Below are positions 1 to 10,012 of a stretch of 64,000 nt of DNA, piece after piece (within the stretch, counting starts at the first letter, position 1; the number at the start of each line of letters is the position of its first letter). Both the position numbers and the translations under genes were made by a program. The stretch is taken from the NCBI RefSeq assembly GCF_016545825.1, contig NC_052619.1, positions 28,683,803 through 28,747,802 on the forward strand, read 5' to 3'. The notes beneath the pieces were generated by a model. That model ran no database searches. It was not told where the DNA came from and saw only the letters and a program-made list of their open reading frames with translations. This DNA is from Eucalyptus grandis (Eukaryota; Streptophyta; Magnoliopsida; Myrtales; Myrtaceae).

Positions 1-348
1 TTTGTTGAAAATAAGCAGCCTCCACTCTCCCAAGCTAGTTGAAAGTATGGTGGCTTGCAACAACCTATAACTCTTCTGTGTGACCGTTGAGTGCAGATTA
101 ACTGATGTGGGATAACCTTAACAATCTTCTTCTTACACATTGGACCAAGGTCGGAGTCACTTGCAACAATCCATAACTCTTCTATACGATTGTTGAATCC
201 AAATTTATTGGCAAGTTAGGCTCCAATATCAGTGTTGGGTGGTTTTTGACTTCTTTCATTCTAAAATCTAGTTCAAATGATGAGACTTTCCTCACTTTTA
301 TAAATCAATTACTGGCCCTTTCATAACTGATATGGGATGATCTTAACA
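1..348 (-). repeat. Tandem TRIM/Copia-type LTR fragments
   Basis: Read on the minus strand, two LTR-like starts occur. One begins at 348 with TGTTAAGATCATCCCATATC and the other at 123 with TGTTAAGGTTATCCCACATC, both followed by CAGTTA. Both units share a block reading AGAAGAGTTAT(A/G)G(A/G)TTGTTGCAAG on the minus strand (about 60-81 and 163-186). It lies about 160 bases from the start in the first unit and about 45 bases in the second, so the second unit has lost roughly 115 bases, including a TTTATAAAAG box near 300. TGTTAAG with a following ATCCCA(C/T)ATC is a common start of short Copia or TRIM LTRs in plants. No coding domain accompanies it, and the fragment is cut by the window edge. Confidence 0.45.
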
Positions 349-1701
349 CATACAAGTAAAACATTTGTGGTGAAGATGGGCAATAATAACTGGGAGCGGT
401 AGGCTCTGGTGAGCCTAAACCTCACTTCACCGGATGGAACTCTCAGAGACGCATCTAGAATTTGGAGGAGAAGCGGAAGGAGCAATGGATGGACACTCTA
501 GTTGGTACATCTGTGATGACTCAGAAGAATTTCGGCATAAGATTTCCCTCACTGAAGTAAATGGGCATTGGAAGTCAGGACTCATCATTAAAGCCTAAAG
601 GTGCAGTCTATTAGGCGGTAATGCAGCGACGGATTCCAAATGTCCACTGTCGACTAGGGGAAGAATAGCGAAAGATGTTATCTAGTGAATGATTAAGCTG
701 CAATAAGCTTCTATCCTTGATAGTGCTTGGTGGATAAAATTTCTCTCTCGATTGTATCGTCTGGTTTTTCTGATCTAGATGTCTTTCTATTCTTGATAGT
801 GCTTGGTGGATGAAATTTTTCCCTTGAATATACCATTTGGTTTTTCTGATCTAGATGTCTTTGTGTATTGTCGGATTATATCCAGGGAAAAAAACGTAGA
901 GGCTTGATCATTGGAGAAGGAATTTCCATAGTTATGGGATAAGGAATTTTCAGTGTATGCTTATGATTGACAATGATATAAGATATAATGATTGGCTACT
1001 ACTTATTTTACTTGATAGATTTATTTTTATGAAATGAGTGTGTACTTAACCCTACTGATACTCTATTGATCCTTATTTTTTTCTTTTAAATTTATCTTTA
1101 TTTTGTAGTATTCTGGCATTTGCTCTACTTCGATTTGATTTATCGTGAAAGTTTATGTATTTCTCATGTATTATTTTAAGTAGTGAATATAATTTTCTTT
1201 CAACTAAAAAAATTAATTTTCTAAATCCTGCCAATAATGATTACAATTCCATGTATGGTGAGAAACTAATAATATCTAGTGATCAAGTTTCAATTACTAG
1301 CAAACAACTTTCTTGTTTTTATTTCTGCACTTCTAATTACCGGCACTTTTTCTGCACTCATTTTTCAGTTTTGTCAAATGGGCCTTTACTAAATTGAATA
1401 AGCTCAATTGGAAAAAAAAATTGTTTAGTATTGAAGACTCTCATGGTGAGATATCATTTTTTATTCGTTAAGAGCAAAAATGGGCAGGGGCATGAGGATA
1501 AATTTTATTTACTATGAAGGTCTTTAGCTAATTCACGCCAAACTGAACTTGAAAAAATAAAAAGAAAAAAGGCATGCGTGGTCTCACCAGCCATCACATC
1601 TTCTTCTTCTCACAGCTACATACATACAAGCACAAACCTCATTCCGTTGCATAACAGAGAAGGGCTGAGCTGAGTGCAAGTCCCGCCGGCATTCGGCCGC
1701 G
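349..1701. other. Upstream intergenic region of the NLR gene
   Basis: No convincing gene is seen. The left part (about 400-660) is of mixed composition without an open frame of note. A 76-bp imperfect tandem duplication lies at 709-862 and is listed separately. From 940 to 1560 the sequence is AT-rich with poly-A runs, as expected of a plant promoter region. A CT-rich stretch around 1600-1620 just before the NLR start may be 5' leader. Confidence 0.5.
709..862. repeat. 76-bp imperfect tandem duplication
   Basis: Two copies of a 76-77 base unit stand head to tail (709-784 and 785-862). Each begins TTCTAT(C/T)CTTGATAGTGC and ends GATCTAGATGTCTTT. They differ at about a dozen positions in the middle. 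It sits about 840 bases upstream of the NLR start codon. Confidence 0.8.
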
Positions 1702-4661
1702 ATGGCATCTCCCGAGGTGGCCGCTCTCGACAAGTCGCTACACGTACTCTCCGAGAGAGAAATTCTCTTGTCTGGATTACCAGATAATATCACGACGGCC
1801 GTTAGTCATCTCCAGACAATCTTGATCACCTTGATGGTACTGCAATCCGGCACGGACAACGACGAGCAAAGCGGCGACCACGGACCTGGCCTCCTAGGTC
1901 GAGCTCGAGATGCTGCGGACTTCGCCGGTAAGTTCCTCCTGGAAGCATCACGACACTTGAAGTCCCCTAAGGGCCGCCTCGCGAAAATTCGCGCGCTAGT
2001 CCGCTTCACGTCGCTCAGGGCACGCGTGCGCGCCTCGGAAAGAAAGGCCCTCGATTTGATCATTAGAGTCCATACATTGTCCACTCACCTGTCCCAAACG
2101 CAAGATCCGCCTCGCCATGACCTGCTTATTCTCGATGAAGACGCTTCATCGAGGAATATGCATCGAGTGAAAGTATGTTGGAATGGGAAAATTGAGTCGG
2201 ACATTGTGGGTCGTGAGGCTGAAGTGCGGAAGCTCCTGGCTCGGTTGACCTTGAAAGATGGCGATCAGGATGCGTTGAGACTTCGCATCGTTTGGGTGGT
2301 GGCAGAGGAACCCATCGGCAAGACGGCTCTCGTAAGGAGCGTGTACAACAGACCCGAGCTAGATCATAGCTTCCAATGTCGCGTCTGGGTTCATCTTCCC
2401 GATGAAGTCAACTTGAAAGTCAACTTGAAAGATCTCTTGGTGAAGATAGTGAAGCAAACACCTGTGCCAGAACTGAAGGATCTAGAGCACAAAAGTGATA
2501 AATACCTGAAGGAGATGCTTCACAAGTCCTTGATGGAATTGAGGTACCTCATCGTGTTTGACAATTTGCGTGAGGCCAAGGTGATGGACGAGCTCATGAC
2601 CCTCCTCGCAGACTCGAGGAATGGAAGCAGAGTCATCGTCACTACTCGGGATCCCAAAATCCCGTCAATTATATACCCTTGGGCTTCTCCTCTAAAGCTG
2701 GGCCAATTAGATGCTGACCGGAGCGAGCTCTTGTTGAAGGAATGCGGCTCCATTAGCGAAGATCCGGGGCTCAAAGCGAGTATTCTGAGCAAGTGCAGTG
2801 GCTCTCCTCCGAGGATTTTGCTGCTTGGAGGACTTACGATGGCGAGCGGTGATTCTTCGCCTCTCATGGACCAGCTCGTTGATGATCCCACGCTCCATGA
2901 TATCGTTTCCCTGAGCTACCACAAATTGCCTTACCTGCTCAAGCCCTGTTTGCTTTACTTGTGCCTCTTTCCCAAAGACTCGGACATCTCGACAAGGAGG
3001 CTCTTCCGGCTATGGCAAGCTGAAGGATTGGTCCCAGTGCTCGAGTTCACGGCCATGAAGTGCTTCGAAGAATTGGTTGGTCGAAACTTGGTTCATGTGG
3101 TGAGGCGTAGGAAGCGGAGTGAAGAGCCCAAATCTTGCCGTGTGCCTAGTTTCCTGCACGATTTCTTGTGCGAGATGGCAACGCGACTCGGACTACTTCA
3201 GATCCATTCGGACACCAAGGGAACTAATCATGATGAAGAATCTAAGCTTGTTAATGGCTGCTTATGGATTGTCAAGCAGAAGAGTGCTGAGACGGGGGAT
3301 CATTCGCACGGCAACATCCAATTCCGATACCTCCGTTCCTACGTAACCTTCAAAACGCAGAAGCAGGGGACTCGTTCAAGGGAAGTGGAAGAGCTGCTTC
3401 GGCCATTGATTTCAGAGGCAAACTGCGGTCTGCTCAGGGTGCTCGATCTGGAGGGGACTTACAAGCCGTTGCTCCCAGACGAACTTGGTAATGTACTGCT
3501 GAACTTGAGGTACTTGGGATTGCGATGGACGGTCCTCGATTCTATCCCTGATTCACTCAGGAACATGTCCCGCCTTGAGACATTGGATCTGAAGCACACT
3601 AACGTTAGGAAATTGCCGAGTTCGATTTGGAAGGTGAAGTCCCTCCAGCACCTGTACATGAACGAGGTGTGCTTTGATAAGTCCACCAGTGGTGGTAGCT
3701 TGAGCAATCTCCAAACCTTGTGGGGCTTATACATTGGATCTGCTAAGAGTCGCATGCTCGATGTGCTTAGTAAATCGACCGGGCTCGAGAAATTGGGGCT
3801 GACGTGTAATTCTCCAGTGGTGAAGGAAGTGACCGAGTGCATTTCGAATCTAACCATACTTCGATCCCTGAAGCTGAGATCCAGGGATCTCTTCGGTCAG
3901 CCCTCGGATCTCGACTTGAGCGATATTAAGGAACTCAACTCTCTTTCGGACTTGTATTTGCTCGGGGGCTTACCCATGCAAGAAAGCTTGACGCTTCTTC
4001 CTCGGGACCTGAAAATCCTTACCTTGTCCATGTCAGGACTAGTCGATGATCCGATGCTGGTGCTAGGAGAGCTCAAGAGCTTGGAAGTTCTTAACTTATT
4101 TGCAGAATCCTATACGGGTAAAAAATTGGATTGTCCCTCAGGTTCATTCCCAAGCCTTCGCGTCCTCAAACTGTGGATGTTGGAGGAAGTGGAAAAAGTT
4201 TATGTAGGAGACGAAACCACTCTTTGTCGCCTGGAAGAGCTGGAGATCAAGGAATGCAGACGCCTAACTTATATTGCTTCGTTGGATCATATTGAATCCC
4301 TGAAACAAATAATATTGATTAAAGTGGAGGAAGAATTGGCGACGAACATCAAAGCCAGATTGATCCGAAAACTGTTCATCAATGGGAAGCAATTAGGGAC
4401 CTCTCCTTCTTCCCGAGAAATATTCATCAAAGAGAAGCAATTGGTACGCCCTCCTCCTCCTTCTGCGCAGGTAATATTTCATCATCTATACGCTCTGTTT
4501 TTAGCACCTTGATTTTAAATTTATATGCTCTGTTTCCGTACATTTCCTCGTAACATTGTTGCATATTCGATATTCACGTGACTATTCTTTTTCTTCAATG
4601 TATATAACTTAAGTAATTTGTTCTTTTCTATCCAAATATGCAGGCACCCCAAGATAATTGA
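1702..4661 (+). CDS. NB-ARC/LRR disease-resistance-like protein (CNL type), two exons
   Basis: Intracellular immune receptor family; in active members the NB-ARC ATPase switch is triggered by pathogen effectors. Exon 1 (1702-4470) encodes 923 residues. A CAG|GTAATA donor and a TATGCAG acceptor remove 4471-4643, and exon 2 (4644-4661) adds five codons and TGA, giving 928 residues. Seen in order: a poorly conserved helical N-terminus (1-160), a P-loop AEEPIGKT (201-208), kinase-2 LIVFDN (283-288), RNBS-B GSRVIVTTRD (308-317), a GLPL-like CSGSPPRILLLGGL (365-378), RNBS-D CLLYLCLFPKD (416-426), an MHD-like LHD (485-487), then about a dozen LRRs (575-870). Odd points: the first P-loop glycine is Ala, the second kinase-2 Asp is Asn and GLPL reads GSPP, so ATP hydrolysis may be weak or absent. 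The frame is otherwise undamaged. No RPW8 or TIR domain is seen. The exact subfamily is uncertain. Confidence 0.88.
4471..4643 (+). other. Intron of the NLR gene
   Basis: This 173-bp AT-rich intron begins GTAATA directly after CAG and ends with a T-rich tract and ATATGCAG. It lies in phase 0, so the frame passes from Gln923 to a five-codon last exon. If it is not spliced, translation would run 13 codons into the intron and stop at 4510-4512. The splice assignment rests on consensus sites only. Confidence 0.7.
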
Positions 4662-7571
4662 CGAGGAATGGACGTGAATCGTGATCGTTCCTCTTTTCCG
4701 GACACTGTCGTACTTTTTTTCTTGATATTTATGGATGTCATCGTGTATTGCAAATTATATTCGATATTTAAGTGTTCTAGAAAAGAGAGTGGAGTTCGCA
4801 AAAGATTCTTACTCTGGATCCCAATTTTATAGTAGAAACATCCTATGTAAACTTTTATTTACACAAGCTATTTTAGATGCATACTATTTATGAATTTGAA
4901 TTATAGCTATTATGAAGCGTACCCCATACCTATTATTGATCAGCCAAATCACTAAAATTGCATTTGGTCGCTCAGACATTTTTGATAAAGATATGATGGG
5001 ATTTTGAATTCCCTATCTAATGTTTGATAACATCAGTATATAATACGGATTCTGATAAAATATTATCCAAATAAGTATTTGGTGTTCATTGGCAAAACTG
5101 GATTGGACATTAGAAAAGATCTCTGAGCATGATGGATTCACGACTTCATCGCCCAAGCCCGCCACTACCACCTCTACTGTCTCGAGAAGCACGTCGTCCG
5201 CCTCCACCACAGCTCATATCGTCATCATGGCCTTGCTCTGTCCCTCGGTCGTCCTTCTTCTCTATCTTGATCTTTACATTGTCCTTCTTTATCGCGCCCG
5301 TCATCCATCCTCTCTGCCATATAGTCGCTGCCATCAAAGAGGGCGAGGTGGCTACGATGAACCCTTGACCTGGGGCTTCAATCGAGCATGAGCCTCAAAT
5401 TTCAGTTTGTCTGTGATCCTTGCCGTCGGGTCCACATCGGCTTGGTGGTGCTCGAGGTTGACCGGAGATGAGGTTGGGGCTGCACGTGGTGGATCTGTAA
5501 ATGAGTCCAAGGCGATTCCAATTGGGGTCGAGGGTGGCCGTGGCAGCAAGCTGATGGCACGAAAAGAGGTCAATTGAGAGGAGAAGATATGGTGTGTCCA
5601 TGTGAACAGTCGACAGAACGTGCTTGAGGTCTCTCAAAGACGTAAGGCATAGAAGAGCCCAAATGACGCAAAGAATGAGAGAGAAAGAAGCTCAGATTTT
5701 GAAACTTCGGAAATTGAATAGAGTGAGAAAAGGTTGAAGAAGAAGAGGAGAGTGACCATGGGAAGAGAGTGAGACCTTGGCCCAAGATTCTATACCACCA
5801 TCTTAGGTGGGATTTTTTTTATCAGAATTATATCCAATGCCAAATGGAATAAAAGTTATCCTATCCGGTTCTATCCAAAACACCAAATATAGCCTAGTAA
5901 TATAACATTGAGCAAGTAGGTTCTAGACCTCTTTGCTGGTCTCAAACCTCCTAAATTGAAGATGAAGGGATGGAACAGAGGTGTCGTGAATCCATTGAAT
6001 GGTACGATGATTCCTATTGTCCCAATCTTCAAGTTTTCGCCATATTTTTCGGCAGCCCGCGTAGGATCTGTGATACCTCCTGTCACATATCATATCACCA
6101 TAGTTTCCTTCCCTACAGGAAGCTACGCATAGCTTGAACCCACAAAATATTATTAGACCCATTTAGAACAGTCTGTAATGGGCCGGGCGACTTTGACTCG
6201 TGCATTTTTCACAAAATAATAAGCATGGAAAGAGAGAAACTCAATGTTGCATATCGAATCAACAAAAACTAGCCTCAAATTCGGAAAGAGCGCCATGAAA
6301 AACCTCAGGAACCGGAAAAGGATGAACTGGTCGGCCAAAGTCGAATAGGTCCAGTCAACGGGGTCTGAATACTGTTGATGTGGTGTTGCTGAAATGGCGT
6401 CGTTAATGTCGCTCTGCTGACATGGCGCCATTGTTGCGAGTGCTGACATGGCAGATGACGTGCCCCTGCTAACATGGCAATTATGTGGAGGCACATGTGC
6501 GATGAAGGATAGACGGTTGATTCAAGCGCGTGCAACTGGTGGTGGTTTTGTGGTGGCCGGATTGATGGGTGTGGCTAAAGTAGACAGGTGGTCCTCCAAG
6601 TCGCGAGAAATAGGTTGTGGCTGTGACTTGGCTGCAGGGACACGACTGAGGACGGAATGAAAGCGGTGGTGGATGATGTGAAATGCGAATAGGGGGCAGC
6701 GACGTGAGACCACAAGGCGGCGGAGTGTGGACTGAGGTCGGGGCATTCGAACTTGGTGAGAAACTTGACACTCCTGAAATAACAGGCACGACTCTCATTT
6801 TGTGCGAGCGATTTGTGCACCCAATTATCACGAGCGATGAGTTTGCACATTGCTATATAGCTAGGTATTGGCTCTAATACTCTGTCGGTAAAACTATTTT
6901 TCCCAATGGTAAAGCTGTTAGTAAATGAGCCAATAATGTATTTCAGCATTTAACTTAGTACTTCCTCTAGCGTTTAAGGCAGTGTTACATCTGCGAGACA
7001 GGTTTTGGACGGCACCTCTTTAATAGAATCAATAGCAGAATAGGAAAATAGGCATAATAACGTTAATAATAAGCAGGAGAAAAATGAGTGTTAGGATTCG
7101 AACCATTAACCTATATTCTGATATAATGTTAAGACAAATCATATTTCCCAATAATGTTATGTGGTTTAATAGCTAGAAAGCTTTGAACAGCTCGTGCTGT
7201 GTTCTCTAGTTGCGACATACTTTGTCTGAGAAAACTTCCTGGCTGGTAGCATAACGATAAGGCTATGGTGTTGAGCTTATTAGTCTCGAGTTTTTAGATC
7301 ACGAGTGTTGTAGAGAAACTATGACTCAAAATCAGGACCACGGACGTGTGCTTGTTTATTCTCACTCGCAACTAGGGGCTGCAATTAGAAAAGGCATTCA
7401 AAATTAACAAAGTGAAATTGTAACCTCGTTCGATTAAATTATGTTGCCAAATTTGACATCCTTTGTCAAAGACCGAGACTTCTTCACTCCTTGCTTTTTC
7501 AATCTTAATCTATTAAAGCATTAGCAAAATGTTTATCTACTCATAGTTTAGCCTATGCATCTTGAGAGAAA
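4662..7571. other. Intergenic spacer, no gene recognised
   Basis: After a likely 3' untranslated stretch, no coding frame longer than about 125 codons occurs, and none shows a known domain. The segment about 4985-5890 has loosely matching ends in inverted orientation. The words TCTGATAAAA and ATTTGGTGTT occur near 5055-5085 and, inverted, near 5815-5890, so it may be an old MITE-like element. The segment 5150-5800 is GC-richer and holds only overlapping weak frames. The segment 6170-6950 is unremarkable. Confidence 0.5.
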
Positions 7572-8961
7572 GAGAGAGCCACACCCCAAATCCTATAGGG
7601 ATAAAGGTAATGACACAACCGTCATTCTACCCGAAAAATGCAGTCTCAAACCACCAAAATCCAAATCCTCACTCTAACAACCACCAATAAGGGACCTGAA
7701 AAAACACGAAAGATGAATGGAATGAGTAACCATAGTTTAGTGAGTAGTGCATATTTCTTCTAAGCAGATCGAACACCTACTATGCACTTTACAAAACAAA
7801 ACAACAACTTATTTTACCCAAATCTAGAATATAACAAACTTATTAGAAGAGAATGAGTTACATATGCTGCAACATAGCTATATGATAATAGAAATATCAA
7901 TTTCACAATAATATCAAAAAAAATATCAATGGTTTAGCCCATTGATCAATCTCATCAATTCACATGCCAACAATACATTTCATTGGACAAACTTCTACTC
8001 AAATATCTACCATAGTCACGTATTGTGGCCCGTGATAAGGCAACCAAGCCCCCCCGCCAAGGTCTCCACTTATATTGCGAGTGGCTGATCCACAAGGATA
8101 TCCTAAACTATTATGCATATCCACAAGCCTCTTACTAGGCTCACTGTGATATTGAGTATCAATACCAATCCATAACAATATCCTCTACAATTCAGAAAGC
8201 CAAACCAAAAATATATCATAAATCGGTTTCACAAACTAAAGCATATAATCTTTCACAACTTAGCTCATCCACTAGAAATACCTTTTTGTAAAGCATTTCT
8301 CATTTCAAAACTAATTTCATAAATCATTTCACAAAGCATATATCCTATAATAACCTTCCATAACACATTTCTCAAACATTCTTAAATACTAAAATATAGT
8401 TAGCACTTGGTTCATATTTTATGCAACAAATATGCTTATTCATAACTTATAATATATCAAATCTTTATTGTTTTCAAGACATGATTTTAGTAATTCATAA
8501 AAGAGATAGCACCACTCACTTGGAAATGGCCAAACCAAACAATGCATAACTAAACGAGCCAACAATTTTACAATTTTATCAATTGAAGGAGAATTGACGT
8601 TAAACCCAAATAAAACTCTATCTCTATTATAAAACGGCTATACTATGTCCATACGCTAACAAAACAACTTCTACGAGTTAACAAATCGCTTATTTGAAGC
8701 AATTACTCAAACCTAAACGCGATATAGAACTCGCCTGTAAGGTCCTAAAATTTTACTTGGACCAAATCGTTGCTTCAAATCAACCTCCATGAAACCCCAC
8801 GGCTTTACAATGACATAATCCACCATTTTGATGAAATCCCAAAACTCCACAAATCAAAAATCGGGCTAGGCGGCTCAAAATTCATAAAATTTCGAATTTA
8901 AGACATAAATATGAAAACTACTAACTACTCCGGGGGCACAAGTACTTATCAAGCATTATAA
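7572..8961 (-). repeat. Probable solo LTR of a Gypsy-type element
   Basis: Read on the minus strand, the segment starts TGTTATAATGCTTGATAAGT at 8961 and ends GGATTTGGGGTGTGGC at about 7572. This resembles plant Gypsy LTRs that begin TGT and end GGGGTGTGACA. It holds no coding frame and is AT-rich with a GC-richer patch at 8030-8110. No primer-binding site, internal domain or second LTR is adjacent, and I could not see a matching 5-bp target duplication. A degenerate solo LTR is the best reading. The 7572 end is uncertain because the expected terminal ACA is mutated. Confidence 0.4.
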
Positions 8962-9250
8962 CACGAAGTCAAATTTGCTTAACGCGGCATTCGTGGCTAG
9001 AATCCCTCTTCTTTCTTCTTTCCTCTTTCCGTTTCTTTTTCTTTTCTTTTCTTTTCTTTCTTTCTCGGCGAGCTCCCCGTCCCGAGCGCCCCTTTTCCAT
9101 GTAAAACTGATGGGAAATGTTAAAGAACTGAGGCCCACTTTCCCTTCTTTGTTGAAAAACTGAGGTCCACTTTCACTCCTTTAACATTTCCCTTCCTTCC
9201 GAGAAATTGTTGGGTGCTGCATCTTTGACTGTTCAAAACCCATATTTTAC

Positions 9251-9252
<2 letters not shown>

Positions 9253-9288
<36 letters not shown>
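9253..9288. repeat. (AG)18 microsatellite
   Basis: Eighteen uninterrupted AG units lie 725 bases before the DUF4220 start codon. A complementary (CT) tract follows 66 bases downstream, so the two could pair in a hairpin. Confidence 0.95.
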
Positions 9289-9292
<4 letters not shown>

Positions 9293-9354
9293 TCCGCATC
9301 ATGGTACTGTCCGCTTGCTTGCCTGTGTCACATACCTCAATATCAGTCCTTGTC

Positions 9355-9373
9355 CTCTCTCTCTCTCTCTCTC
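9355..9373. repeat. (CT)n microsatellite
   Basis: A run of about nine CT units, complementary to the AG tract at 9253-9288. Confidence 0.95.
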
Positions 9374-10012
9374 AAACATAAGAGATCCTTGTTACAAAAG
9401 ACCGATGTTTCTTTGAACCCGTGGATTAACATTTTCACTATCGAGTGATGATATTGCCAGTTATCGGTAAGTAAAAGTCATTCATTTCATTTCTGCTTGA
9501 CGTTCATCTCATCTCTGCTTCAGTGAACTTTGAGCTACATATAGTTTGTTTTGGCTTTGGATGTCCAAGTTTTTCTTGGGTACAGTAGACTTTGCCTCTG
9601 CAGATGACTTCAAAAAAGCTGTAGAAGATAGAAAAAAATGCGAGAATTTACACCAAAAAAGAAAGAAAGAAAGAAAGAATGCGAGAATTTCTTTTGTTCT
9701 CAAATCTGTCTGCTGAAGAAACCATGTAAGTAACTTGTAAGGCGGCGAATTTTCTAAAGCAGCATAGAAAAGTCAAATCATCTCACCGATGTTCATAGGG
9801 TTACTTAAGATTTTAGTGCGCAACCGTTTGATTAGGTCATACAATGAAATGTCTCTCTAGCTCAACATCGTTGATCATTTTTGCCAGTTGCGTATTCACT
9901 AATTTGATATTCACATCGCTCTCCTTTTATGAGCAAATTACTTTCGTCATTCTTTTGCTAAAACAAGTGTTGCATCTCAGCTGCTCTGAGTAGCGGCATC
10001 GTCGTGAAGAAG

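Larger units (their letters stand above)
8962..10012. other. Upstream region of the DUF4220 gene
   Basis: This probable promoter and leader region has a pyrimidine-rich strand (TTTC/TTC runs at 9005-9065), an (AG)18 tract at 9253-9288 and a (CT) tract at 9355-9373. A GAAA-rich stretch occurs at 9655-9680. The short frames here are low-complexity products of these tracts. No unambiguous TATA box could be assigned. Confidence 0.5.

Noticed and set aside
5089..5785. Overlapping small frames on both strands
   Set aside because: No domain, no consistent start, and low-complexity Ser/Pro content; possibly inside an old MITE.
7226..7310. tRNA-like or SINE-like text (GGTAGCATAACGATAAGG...)
   Set aside because: No acceptable B box or cloverleaf pairing was seen.
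9207..9416. Frame with alternating Arg-Glu
   Set aside because: Translation of the AG microsatellite only.
10004..10012. GTG as an earlier start of the DUF4220 protein
   Set aside because: Plants initiate at ATG; the first ATG of this frame is at 10013.
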